DNA of 30,231 nucleotides, taken from positions 1 to 30,231 of the forward strand of contig CAICTM010001389.1 of the NCBI GenBank assembly GCA_903772945.1, given 5' to 3'. Below, piece after piece: positions 21,087 through 30,140 of the stretch. The notes under the pieces were generated by a model. It was not told the origin of the DNA, did no database searches, and saw nothing but the letters and a program-made list of their open reading frames with translations. Both the position numbers and the translations under genes were made by a program. Source of the DNA: Seminavis robusta. Its lineage: Eukaryota > Bacillariophyta > Bacillariophyceae > Naviculales > Naviculaceae. How positions within the stretch are numbered: position 1 is the stretch's first letter; every line of letters begins with the position of its first letter.

Positions 21087-21936
21087 ATGGCCGACACCAC
21101 GACGCCCGTTGATGCCCCAGTTGTATCGTCCGTCCCTCCAGCATTGGACGCACAGCAAAAGAAGCAGCAGCAAGAGATGATGCTCGATGAAGACCCGTTG
21201 CTTATATCGCAAACTCTCACCTATGTAACAGATGACGGAAGTGTGCTGCATTCCTTTCAATCGTCGTCCTTCTCCTTCGGTAAGAAAAGCATTGGATGTT
21301 TGTCGTGAGCATGTCAACCTATTCCTCTGAATTTTGTGATTGCCTGCCTTTTTTCCAGGGTTCAAGCTCCGATTCATCATTCTGGAGATAATATTTGTCC
21401 TTCTATTGGTTGCAGCAGTGCCGATTGGGGCCCATGGCACCGTGGTCGCTGTATCAGTCGCCAATCTACTCGTGCTGGCTTGGTTTTGGTACAATCTAGT
21501 GAGATCCGTTGATGTGACCGACGATGGAGCTCTGCGATTTTGGATTGGCAACATTGAGGTGGATGTTCCCTTTGACAAAATTGTCTCCATTCGACGTGTC
21601 GCTTCCACCTCTCCTTGCAGCAGCATGATGGCATTTTCCTATCCCTACAGAGGATTCTTGTCGGATCCTACTGATGGAGTAGCCATTGTCACCACAGTGC
21701 CAAGCACACCCTTTTGGCTCTGGCCTCGATCGGCAGGAAAGCCTGACCGATCATGTTGCTTTGGCATCTTTGCCTGTCCGAGGCTAACTGTGATGTTCTC
21801 ACCTACGGGAGGAAGCTTGAACTTTATTCGAGAAGTGGAAAACGAAATGCGCAATTTCTCCAACGGAAAGATGCAGCGAAACAGAAAGCCAAAGAGCACA
21901 ACACCAACAGCCAACCCTGACTTTCTGGATGTTTAG
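21087..21936 (+). CDS. Two-TM membrane protein with possible bacterial-PH-like domain
   Basis: Two exons, 21087-21279 and 21359-21936, are joined across a 79-bp intron. The donor is GTAAGA and the acceptor is a pyrimidine-rich TTTTTTCCAG. The junction splits a glycine codon (phase 1), giving SFSFGFKLRF. The product has 256 residues. A Gln-rich cytosolic N-terminus (about 1-60) precedes two adjacent hydrophobic helices (about 69-110; IILEIIFVLLLVAAVPIG and VAVSVANLLVLAWFWY). A soluble C-terminal part follows. Its pattern, DGALRFWIGNIEVDVPFDKIVSIRR with a late SPTGGSLNFIREVENEM helix, resembles bacterial-type PH domains that follow paired membrane helices. That resemblance is inference; no family name is certain. 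The start has a good context (CACCATGGCC). The gene is convergent with lycopene cyclase, 278 bp away. Confidence 0.82.
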
Positions 21937-22214
21937 ATCAATAGACAAGGATAGATCAGTCATTTGGAAACGAAAAACAACAAATCTGGTCTTCTCTACC
22001 CCTGCACACGACAATTTTGGATCGAGGGTCACGGGTTGCCCAGGTACTGGTACCACCACCAGCGCAAGGACGCTTTGTTGGAACACAAAGGGTTCTCTCA
22101 TCATAGCCATTGGCGTTGTCGGCTCATCAAAACTTTATATCACAGACGCTGTCAACACAAAGCTACTGTATAGTACAAATAAATGATAGCATGAAGTATT
22201 GTGTTACTATCTCT
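21937..22214. other. Convergent 3' ends
   Basis: This gap separates the stop codons of the plus-strand membrane protein and the minus-strand lycopene cyclase. AT-rich sequence (AGTACAAATAAATGATAGC, 22174-22192) contains AATAAA at 22179-22184, which could act as a polyadenylation signal for the plus-strand gene. No further gene is seen. Confidence 0.4.
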
Positions 22215-24154
22215 TCATAGTGCTGCCACTTTCTCTTTTGCTGACTCCGGTGCTACGATTGGAACAGCTATGGCATCGGCGTTGTCATTGCCATCATCAT
22301 TGAATGCTACAGGCAAGTCTTCCGTCACTGTGGACTCTGTAATCATTCTTCTAGCCTCGGCTTTCACTGCGACGTCACCAACATTGTCAGTGTTCCTGTC
22401 GTATTCGTAGGAGTTTGGCTCGCCCAAAAATGGAGTGACAGATTGTGGCAAGGGGACACCCTCAGTAACTGTGTAGGCTGCAATGGATGTCGCCATGTCC
22501 AGTGCTACAGGGAGGGGCAGTCGTACAATGAAACTCAGTCCAAACCACATCCTGGCAAACCAAGATTCATGTTTGTCATTGAAAGGCAATCCGGGCCAAC
22601 CAGCAAGGAAACCACCCCAGAGTGGCAGTGGCAACTTGAAAAAGCCATCAAAGAATCCACGCAACCCTACGACATCCTGTTTCATGAGAAACTCTCCTCC
22701 AAAGACGGCAAAGTTTCTCTGTCGAATATTTTCCGGAGTCCACAGTGAATGATACGCGGATGCGGCTACCTTGTCCAAGTTGGGTTTGCTACCGCTTGCC
22801 ATTTCCTTTTGAATGGCATCTGCCATTTTGGTGGCGCCCATCATGCATCGGCACAAATGGTACCCAGTACTGGGATGGACCATCGCAGCAGAGCCACCAA
22901 GCCCCATCACACGTTGATCACGAACGGGCAGGGCACCTCCCTGGTGGATTGCAATGCAATGGATGGTGAGACACAAGCATTGGCGGCAACAGGTTGTTCT
23001 CCTAACTAACGTACCATTGGAATGTAACAAAATTCTTCTTCGAGGACCTTGGTAACCTTGATACCATGATGTTCGAGGCGGGTTTTGTATCTGTCTTTGC
23101 ATTCTTGCAGCGACACACCAGGACGAGCCACCAATGATGTTTCTTCAAAGAAGATTTGATTGTCCTTGATTGGCATTGCATACATAAAGGTGGGTGCGGC
23201 GGTTGCCTTGTCGACCCCGGGTTGGGAATTGAAATGATCCGTTCGGTAGTCAAACAAGGTCATGGCCTCCTTGTCATATGGTCCAATTTGTGTCTTGTCG
23301 GGTGAGCTGGTTTCGTCCACTTCCACCAGTGCGCCGTAGGCAATCTGAAAGCCCGGTTGACTATAGGGATCTCGAGTATCTCTCAGTACGAGTTTGGTTT
23401 CATGCCCCGTGGTGTCAACGATGAGTTTGGAACGAATGGTAGTGACGGTTCCGTCTTTTTTCTCGAGTTGTATGGTGCTACCATCTTCGTCATGGACCAA
23501 AGATCCGGCCGGTGAGTAGATATTGGGGCTGATGGCGGTAGAAAAGTGTTTGGCATCCAATCTTCGGAATTTTCCCGTGGTTAAGGAATCTCTCAATGCA
23601 TTCTTGTCGACTTGTTTGTAGGGTCTATCGAGCCTCATTCGTTGTTCCGTGGGAATATCAAAGGATCCACCAAAATAGCAATCTGTGACGGGCCACTCAC
23701 GCTTGATACTGCCTCCCACAAGTCCTCCCTTGAGTTCAACGCCAAATGATTTGTAAGCTTCCAAGATGGCATCCCATTCATTGGTCCATACTCCATAGTT
23801 GGGCACCCATTCCTTGTCAAAGTTGGTATCGGCCAGCAGAACGTCCATCCCCACCTTGGGAGACGATAACAAAGATGCAATGGCCCGACCAGCCGGACCC
23901 GATCCCAAGACCAAGACATCGCAAGTGTCGTCATAGCTGCCAGCAGTGGATGCTGCCTGTAGAACCAATGTCCGTGCAAATGCCTTGCTGCTAGATCGAC
24001 TGCCACTGACAGAAGATGTAGGTTGCCGCAAGGACGAGATACCAAGGGCTCGTTGGGTGGATTGGGTTGTTCTTGTGGTGGTAGATGTGGAGAGAAATCC
24101 AGTCGTTCTATGGACCAGAACCAACGCAAAAACAACGACAGATACCCTCATCAT
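22215..24154 (-). CDS. LCYB: Lycopene beta-cyclase, plastid-targeted
   Basis: Cyclises both ends of lycopene to beta-rings, giving beta-carotene, the precursor of diatom xanthophylls such as fucoxanthin. It acts in the plastid at or in membranes. Two exons, 24154-23015 and 22940-22215, flank a 74-bp phase-0 intron (donor GTACGT). The splice joins CYIPM to GGALPVRDQRV, completing a motif conserved in plant-type cyclases. The product has 621 residues. The N-terminus MMRVSVVVFALVLVHRTTGF is a signal peptide, then a Ser/Thr-rich transit region. The dinucleotide-binding fold follows (DVLVLGSGPAGRAIASLL, about 78-95). Later motifs are VDTTGHETKLV, FFEETSLVARPGVSL, and GLGGSAAMVHPSTGYHL after the splice. 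About 70 acidic, disordered residues extend the C-terminus beyond the usual enzyme. The frame stays open 143 codons upstream to 24583, but the upstream part lacks any presequence and overlaps the neighbour's start, so 24154 is preferred. All family motifs seen are intact. Confidence 0.95.
22941..23014 (-). other. Intron of the lycopene cyclase gene
   Basis: A 74-bp GT..AG intron, phase 0. Reading straight through it stops within three codons (a TAG immediately after VR), whereas removing it restores a conserved IPM-GG junction. The acceptor is CAATCCACCAG. Confidence 0.9.
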
Positions 24155-24568
24155 GATGTTATTACTTCTGTGATGGTCTTGATACAACGGGTGGAAGTTG
24201 TGTTGTGTCAACTCCTGGTGTCCTTTCCTGGTGTCCTTCAGCGTGAGTGATGGGTGCTTGGCAGATTTCAGATTTGTTCCTCCTTGAACTTGGAGGGTGA
24301 CGTTGCAGATGTAGAAGCCAGCTGAGATGCCCAGTCTAATGTTTAACTCGAACCCAATTCTGAAATTTCCTCGATCTTTTTTGACCAGATCTTGCTTGCT
24401 TCCTTGAGAGAGGTCACAAGACCGGGCATTGTTTCGCAACTCATCAACACAAATAAGCAACCAGTCAACGCAACTCTCTCGGATAGCTGGTGCGGTACAA
24501 GTAGCTAGTAGGAGGTTGCATTGCTTTCTGGCTTGGTTTGAGGATCGAAGGAAGAGGTGAGAGGCAAG
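24155..24568. promoter_or_regulatory. Bidirectional promoter: lycopene cyclase / SGNH-like membrane protein
   Basis: The start codons of two divergent genes are 414 bp apart, so both promoters and leaders must lie here. A TGACGT core occurs at 24298-24303. This is the recognition core of bZIP factors, including the light-responsive aureochromes of stramenopiles, and would make sense for a carotenoid gene. A single hexamer is expected often by chance, so it is only a candidate. No TATA element was clear. Confidence 0.45.
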
Positions 24569-27508
24569 ATGGAACGACAACACATGAACGGCGAAAATGG
24601 GACTTCCAACGGCGTCACTCCCAAGATTTTGGCTTTGGAGATTGAAGCCGATGATGAAGACGAGGAACGTCAGTCATTGATCCACGAAAGCCAGGGGATC
24701 AATACTGAGAGCAAAGAGAAAGAAGTCTTTATGGGCCGTAATGCCCATGGAATGCGTCGCCGAGGATGGGGAGGAGACAATGGCTCGGAAGAAGATGGAT
24801 TGAGCAACGCCATTACAGGCAATTCTGTCATCCAAGGACTTCTTCGTGGTGACTTGATGTCCCATGCTGTCTATCATTTGCGTAATGCTCTCTTGCTGGG
24901 CTTGCTGGCATTCTTTGTGCTGATGGTGCTGGAATGGGAAGGTGGTATTCTGAGAAGCGAGAAAATGGAAAAAGAGGAACCAGCCGAATATTCCCCTCAC
25001 ACCATGTCGTTTGGAGGAAAGAATAACTTGGCACATAACTTGAACCCAAACAAGAAAAAAAAGCCAAAGCCACCAGCATTGACTCCAGAAGAACAAGAGG
25101 AAAACATTGAAAACGAAATCCTAGGTGAAGCCGTGGACATTGCCATGAGAGCCACATGGGATCTTTCCTGGGAAAACAAACGCAACGAACAGGCACACTA
25201 CCTTCACGATCCAAATCTGTCTCCATTCGCGTCTGAACTCTATATGGCGGAACAAGATGTACTCGATGCACGACAAAGAAATTTCACCTTCAAAATGATC
25301 AAGGTCGTTGAGGAATTTGGAGTTTGGAATAACCCCAATTTTGAAGAAGCTCACAATCTCAAGGACTCCTTCTTTGATGAATTCAATTACAGAGATGTAC
25401 CACTCAGTGATTTCCCTGACGAGGCTTGGCAGAAGGACAGAAATTACATGGTCTCATTCATCGATCAAGCAATGGCTCTGGTCGAAGCTGTCAAAGAAGG
25501 AATCATGCAGGAATACAACCATCCAAATCCAGATGACGAGGAAAAACATTCCTTTGCACCCATCATTGGAGACCATGAATTCATCGAAGGAGAGGCGCGC
25601 GACAAGAACACGAAAACAAAATTGAAAGGAGTGGCATTTTTACCCCAGCAATCTTGGGATGGACTCGTTCGAAAACTGCTTCATGCCATGATCACTACTG
25701 ACCACTTCTACGTCGTTGTGGTTGGAAAGGATAACACATACAGAGCAAACAACTTTGCTCAGACACAAATCATGCAATTCAACTATATCATGGAACCAGT
25801 CTTCAACAAGCTGGGGATGACGCTGATTTCAAGACACATGGGCATGGCGGCCTCGCCGATTGTGGGAGCTCTCGGAGGGGCTGACATTTACGGCGAAACC
25901 GATGTGCTCTGGCATGTCCAAGGTCACACCGAAGAAGAAAAGCCAGGAGAGTTTGACCTCCTTCAAAAACAGACCGTCATGTCGGGCGAAAGAGTTCCTG
26001 TCATTTTCAGCCCCTCTTGGGAGGAGCTCGTTCAGGGCTCGAAGGGTAAGGCATGGGTAGGCAACATTCAGCCTGGATACGAAATTTGTGAAAAGACAAC
26101 CATGGAAGTCCTACCAACCGCTCCTGCCTGCCACGGTGTTCACTGTGACACGCAAGCCTGGGAGAGTGGAAAATGCCATGTCTACGATTCGGTTTGTTGG
26201 GAACTCAGGAACGACTTTACCCCACCCGACCAACATGAAGATGTGGGCGACAAAGACCAAAAGTTTGCTGGTTTTCGCCAGCATCAACTGGAAGGCCGCA
26301 AAATGACACTGTTATTTTTGCACGCCCTTTCTGCTGCGCTGTCTACGTGGCAAGATCAACTGAAACAAGATAGAACTCCCTTGCCTCTCGACGCAAAACT
26401 CTGGCACGTGGGAGACACGTACGAGGATATCCGAAAAACTGTCATGTCGCTGGATCGAACACCTGGGGAGGTAGCTACAGTTCCGCTGTGCGAACAGTTG
26501 CTCAAAGATCTAGACCCTCGGATATGCCACATTCCAATGCATGCCAGAACGGAATGGACACCCCGTGTCATCCCTAAAACGCACCGGCTTTTGGGCATTG
26601 TGAACAACCTGATTGATGGACCGGATGATGGCGATATTTACGACGGACCAGATCTTGTGCCATTGGCGTGGCAGGTGCCTACTAGTATAATTGATGTGCA
26701 CATGATTGCAATTGCTTCGAATGGTACTGAGCAGGAAGATGACGACGGCTTGTTCTACGATGATGATGGATTTTACGGTGGAGACGATTTCCTCAACCGA
26801 AAGCTTGCCCCCAACGGCGAAAAGAACTCTCGGTCGAGCGCAGGCAAGAAAGAAAAGCGCGAAGAGAGACGGCTGAAAAAGCACCCAAACAACCCAAAGC
26901 CAGCACCGCCTCCGCCTCCTCCTGAGAAGGTAGCAACACCTGCTCCTGAGCCGGCCACAAACCCACCCACTGAACCACCCACTGCCCCTCCCACGGCGCC
27001 ACCACCTTCCATTGACCCCCTGACAGGAAAAACAATGATTGTCACGGAAGGATCCGGATGGACGGTGCAGAATGTTCCGTCTGGCTTTTGCGACGGCTCT
27101 GCCCAGTCCAGATGCAATCGTCATGCCAACAACTTGTGTTTGTTGGCCAATCACAATTTTTATCCAGGCACTATTGTTGGAACGCCTAGGAACAATTGGC
27201 TGACAATGAGGGTATCTGATGTCAAGCATGGCATCATCTTGGCGCGCCTGGAATTTGGGGCTGATCTGCCATCAGATTTCATGTTTGACTTTGCCATTGG
27301 GGACCAGCTTACCTCGGTCCCCTTGGCCGATTTGAATTCTTTCAGCAGGGAGATCGTGAGTGACTTGAGGATTTACCCGCTCCTCCTGGACAAAGATAGG
27401 ACGATGGATGGCAGTGTTGATGGTGTGGATTATGAAGTTGCCATCCGAATTCGAAGTGCTATCAATCCAAACTGCACTGTTGGTGTTTCCCACATCTACT
27501 TCGCCTAA
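24569..27508 (+). CDS. Type II membrane protein, SGNH-hydrolase-like
   Basis: A single-exon gene of 979 residues starting at ATG 24569 (MERQHMNGENG). An earlier in-frame GTG at 24557 is unlikely to be used. An acidic cytosolic N-terminus of about 100 residues precedes one membrane helix (about 101-122, NALLLGLLAFFVLMVLEW), so the rest is probably lumenal or extracellular. The central part (about 190-700) resembles a diatom SGNH/GDSL-like family. VVVVGKDNTYRANNF (about 381-395) sits where a GxS nucleophile block is expected, followed by HMGMAASPIVGALGGADIYG, then TDVLWHVQGHTEE and GERVPVIFSP. I see no clear nucleophile serine in the first block, so activity is doubtful. A Cys-containing stretch (CHGVHCDTQAWESGKCHVYD) suggests disulphides. 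An Asp-rich segment (about 730-755) and a proline-rich linker (about 776-814, APPPPPPEK) lead to a beta-rich C-terminal domain (about 825-979). It is divergent from lycopene cyclase. The family assignment rests on pattern memory. Confidence 0.85.
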   Translation: MERQHMNGENGTSNGVTPKILALEIEADDEDEERQSLIHESQGINTESKEKEVFMGRNAHGMRRRGWGGDNGSEEDGLSNAITGNSVIQGLLRGDLMSHAVYHLRNALLLGLLAFFVLMVLEWEGGILRSEKMEKEEPAEYSPHTMSFGGKNNLAHNLNPNKKKKPKPPALTPEEQEENIENEILGEAVDIAMRATWDLSWENKRNEQAHYLHDPNLSPFASELYMAEQDVLDARQRNFTFKMIKVVEEFGVWNNPNFEEAHNLKDSFFDEFNYRDVPLSDFPDEAWQKDRNYMVSFIDQAMALVEAVKEGIMQEYNHPNPDDEEKHSFAPIIGDHEFIEGEARDKNTKTKLKGVAFLPQQSWDGLVRKLLHAMITTDHFYVVVVGKDNTYRANNFAQTQIMQFNYIMEPVFNKLGMTLISRHMGMAASPIVGALGGADIYGETDVLWHVQGHTEEEKPGEFDLLQKQTVMSGERVPVIFSPSWEELVQGSKGKAWVGNIQPGYEICEKTTMEVLPTAPACHGVHCDTQAWESGKCHVYDSVCWELRNDFTPPDQHEDVGDKDQKFAGFRQHQLEGRKMTLLFLHALSAALSTWQDQLKQDRTPLPLDAKLWHVGDTYEDIRKTVMSLDRTPGEVATVPLCEQLLKDLDPRICHIPMHARTEWTPRVIPKTHRLLGIVNNLIDGPDDGDIYDGPDLVPLAWQVPTSIIDVHMIAIASNGTEQEDDDGLFYDDDGFYGGDDFLNRKLAPNGEKNSRSSAGKKEKREERRLKKHPNNPKPAPPPPPPEKVATPAPEPATNPPTEPPTAPPTAPPPSIDPLTGKTMIVTEGSGWTVQNVPSGFCDGSAQSRCNRHANNLCLLANHNFYPGTIVGTPRNNWLTMRVSDVKHGIILARLEFGADLPSDFMFDFAIGDQLTSVPLADLNSFSREIVSDLRIYPLLLDKDRTMDGSVDGVDYEVAIRIRSAINPNCTVGVSHIYFA

Positions 27509-27866
27509 ACTATAAACTGCATTTTCATTAGAAAGACAGATGTAGCACCAAGTTTGCCATCTACCACGCGTCAAGCAGGGCAATCAAGGCAGCAGGATAA
27601 TCCAACACAGCTTCCAATTGTTGTGGGAATCGACAGTGGCTGATTGTGCCCGGAGGACCCCGGGGGACCAATACGGTACCGTTCATGTGGGTCAAGACAG
27701 GTGGTGGTGATGTGTGGTCGCGATGGAGCGATCGCGGCAATTATCATGTCGTGCGCGATTCCTTGATTGGCATGACACCCCATCAACACGACAACGAACT
27801 ACTATAAATACCAAAGGTCCGTCGTGTGCTCAAAATGCGCTGGACTTGTAGGAAAAGTACAACGAA
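27509..27866. other. Intergenic region, no gene seen
   Basis: The gap lies between the SGNH-like gene stop and the stop codon of the minus-strand Crinkler-type gene, so it holds two 3' ends. GC-rich runs (GGACCCCGGGGGACC, 27655-27669) and the palindrome ACGGTACCGT at 27674-27683 are present. Nothing else is supported. Confidence 0.4.
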
Positions 27867-28880
27867 TTACTTCGTAGAACCTTTACAGGAATCCAGAATC
27901 GAAACAATCCTTCCAATGATGTCCCCCACATCATCCCTGTTTGCGTCTCTTATACTAGAAATGGAACTCTGAGAAACCATGCCGTCTTTCAGCACCAGGA
28001 ACTGCCAGTTTAAATACGTGGTGGCAATTCCATAGATCGGCATCTCTTCCGACGATATCTCCGATATCTTCCTCTTCCGTATTCGGTCATCGGCGACTGC
28101 CGCTAACTGAGCAATGTTCTGAATGACTCCTCTGTCAAGCTGATCTTTCTTGCCTTCAGTTATACATATTATAGTCTCTCCGTTGTACTTAAAAACACAA
28201 TCAATGGGGCCCCAAACATCCCGGTTTTCGTACTCCTTTTCTACCTCGAGTAGTACGTCGGGGCCGGCAACTCGAGCGGCTGCCAGGAGAATTGGGTCGA
28301 TATAGAGTCGGCGAGTGGCTTCACAACGCGGGAGCGGTGCAACTTTGTGCAGTCGCTTAAGTGTGGATACTGCGTGAGAAGCTCTTCATTATTCTCCTCC
28401 CTTGACAGTCGAAATAGAGGAGAATTCTACTCTGGTGACGATGACCGTCACCCTCGTAGTCTTGTTGGCTGGGATTGAATTTAACTTTTCATCGCTGTCC
28501 AGTAATTCGTCGTTGTTTGCACCCTTGAAAGCTGGTAAAGCAAACGATAGCCGTGCGAGTGGAATGTCAAACTATTCCCGTACAAGAAGCTCCAAACTTT
28601 CCATTGTGAGATCCTCCTTTTTCCACGAACAATACTTTGTTTTCTTCTTCAGAGACAGTTCCAGGGTGACTATAGGTTCCATCGCTGGAGACAGCGTGTA
28701 CGCCCCATCTTCGAGCGCTGAGAATCCCCGAACTTCGACCCCCTCGTGGTCGATCAATGCACCGCCAATTTTCGCAACCAACTTCTTGTAACTTTCTTCG
28801 CTTGCAACCTTCCATTTGCTCTCTTTGCCATCCGCAAGAACTACGGTAATCCTCACTAATAACTTTTCCTGGGTCGTCAT
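27867..28880 (-). CDS. Crinkler-type protein, PD-(D/E)XK C-terminal block; spliced or broken
   Basis: Two coding blocks lie in one frame. The first runs from ATG 28880 to a TAG at 28574-28572 (102 residues). It begins MTTQEKLLVRITVVLADGKE and looks like the small ubiquitin-like header domain of Crinkler-type proteins. The second block (from 28385 to the TAA at 27869-27867) lacks its own early ATG. It begins near LKRLHKVAPLPRCEATRRLY, then YIDPILLAAARVAG, VLLEVEKEYEN, GPIDCVFKYNG with Asp at 28202-28200, and ITEGKKDQL with the E-G-K triad at 28157-28149. It ends with YGIATTYLNWQFLVLKD. The D..ExK spacing fits the PD-(D/E)XK nuclease fold found in Crinkler proteins. The intervening 180 bases carry a TAG and a TAA-TGA pair. 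A GTACGG donor at 28583 with a TTAAG acceptor ending at 28356 would remove all three and keep frame (228 bp). That would give about 261 residues. Otherwise it is a pseudogene. Confidence 0.7.
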
Positions 28881-29182
28881 GATGCAGTACCGTAAAGCTT
28901 AACGCCAAGCTCTATTAATTCAATCGGCAACGATGTCAACCGATCTCGTCAGGTCGTCGCTGTTCGTCGACTTTTTTTAAAGACCCCCCTCATCTCTCAA
29001 CTAACTTGTACTACCGGTAGAGTATGTTGTGGTTGTACGGGCGCTGTTGCTGCTGCATCAGCGGATGGTACAGGTGTATGGTACCAGCTACCATGATACC
29101 GGTATACCGGTATGGTACAGTATGCCATACCATGGTGCATCAAAAAATCCCAACTTTCTGGGCGCAGCCCGGAAAGTTGGCG
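28881..29182. other. Intergenic DNA with TACCGGTA palindromes
   Basis: Upstream flank of the Crinkler-type gene. It includes the 10-bp palindrome CTACCGGTAG at 29011-29020 and the 18-bp palindrome listed next. The short plus-strand frames have no coding character. Confidence 0.4.
29096..29113. repeat. 18-bp perfect palindrome
   Basis: ATACCGGTATACCGGTAT equals its own reverse complement and contains two TACCGGTA units in tandem. It is embedded in further GGTACC/GGTATGG/CCATACC inverted pieces between 29066 and 29133, so single strands could fold into hairpins. Confidence 0.9.
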
Positions 29183-29240
29183 GGGAGCCTGGAGAAAAGG
29201 AGGAGAGCTGGGAGCCTGGAGAAAAGGAGGAGAGCTGGGA
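29183..29240. repeat. 27-bp purine-rich tandem repeat, two copies
   Basis: Two identical 27-bp units (29183-29209 and 29210-29236), each starting GGGAGCCTGG and ending GGAGAGCT, followed by four bases of a third. Because 27 is a multiple of three, translation gives a repeated GSLEKRRRA, but there is no evidence that it is expressed. Confidence 0.9.
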
Positions 29241-29686
29241 GAATTCGGATAGTTCGTGTTGGAGGTTAGTGCTCTCTTTGCAGGTTAGCTTTCCAGGAGT
29301 TTTCCACTAGCTTTCAGCTTTGACCCAACACCGTGATGGTTAGCTTTCCCAGTTCTCCAGCTAACTTTTATGGCAAGTTGGCTGAAGCAAGCAGTTGGTT
29401 TTGGAAAAGAGCCCTATTTTTGGGTGTTTGCGAGCTATTTGAACAGGCAACGAGGTCTCCCAGTGAAGGCACTGGAGCTATGTGGAGCTCCCAGTGAAGG
29501 TACTGGAGCTACATGAAGCTACTGAGCTATTTGAAAGTGCTCGATACCTCTATTACTGGTGCTTTTCAAATAGAGAAGAGGATGGTTGATAGCCAGGTAA
29601 GTTTTCAAGGTACAGTGGTCTCAGTGTTGTCGTTTCATCTTCATTATTATTTTGAGTTCTTGTAGCATCTTTTTCTAGCCCTTTTC
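29241..29686. repeat. AGCT-rich degenerate repeat DNA
   Basis: No gene is seen. The stretch is full of short related pieces: TTAGCTTTCC at 29283 and 29339, several ACTAGCTTT/CAGCTAACT variants, and a 31-bp period direct repeat (CTCCCAGTGAAGG plus ACTGGAGCTA) at 29457-29480 and 29488-29511, differing at one position. GAGCTATTTGAA occurs at 29432 and 29524. It looks like degenerated satellite or minisatellite DNA. Confidence 0.6.
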
Positions 29687-30094
29687 TTATGACGGACCAC
29701 CAAGAGCTGTCATCTCCGATGTGACCATTCCAATGAGGATGATTGGGAAATTTTCCCTCAAAACTTCCTTAACCTTACCAGCATATTCAACTTTGGTTGA
29801 TGCTTTCAGATATTTACTACGCTCTTGAGTGACCATGAATGAAACTCAATTTTGTCAAAGCCACGGGAATGCTAATATTGGCAAGCCAAGAACAGAACTT
29901 GGTAAGATGCGCCTGTAAATTATCTCCGCAATGTAAGTAGCAGTCGTCTGATCCATTATAGGCTCTTTTCGAATAGTTTGATATTTGTTATACAGCTTGA
30001 TAGCAGCATTCTTTGTGGCATTAGATGTTGGTGCTTCTCCCAATTTCTTCTCCCGAAGAGGTTGACTACTACATGCATTAGTTGTTTGACTCAT
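29687..30094 (-). pseudogene. Broken short ORF pair, product unknown
   Basis: The first frame, from ATG 30094 to a TGA at 29857-29855 (79 residues), has TKNAAIKLYNKYQTIRKEP and TYIAEIIYRRILPSS. The same frame resumes after two stops at ATG 29836 and gives 49 residues (TKVEYAGKVKEVLRENFPIILIG) to a TAA at 29689-29687. Both parts look helical and protein-like, and they share one frame, which suggests a single gene interrupted by nonsense changes or a small intron. No family was recognised. A transposon-derived gene is possible given the repeats around it. Confidence 0.35.
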
Positions 30095-30140
30095 TTTCGT
30101 TGCTGTACAGGAGAATAGTAATAAAATGCTAGTATCAACT

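Noticed and set aside
22443..23009. Plus-strand frames over the lycopene cyclase exon 2 region
   Set aside because: They are antisense shadows of a strongly conserved enzyme.
24298..24303. TGACGT as a proven aureochrome/bZIP site
   Set aside because: A lone hexamer occurs by chance about once every few kilobases on both strands. It is kept only as a candidate in the promoter entry.
24155..24583. Upstream in-frame extension of lycopene cyclase to an ATG at 24583
   Set aside because: It would overlap the start of the divergent gene and place 143 residues ahead of a good signal peptide. The extension itself has no targeting character, so the internal ATG at 24154 is preferred.
26510..27229. 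Minus-strand open frame of 239 codons inside the SGNH-like gene
   Set aside because: It is antisense to the proline-rich and Asp-rich parts of the longer gene; its Arg/Trp/Cys-rich composition is a typical shadow.
28402..28791. Plus-strand open frame of 129 codons
   Set aside because: It lies opposite the Crinkler-type coding blocks, is Ser/Phe-rich, and is explained as the reverse shadow of those blocks.
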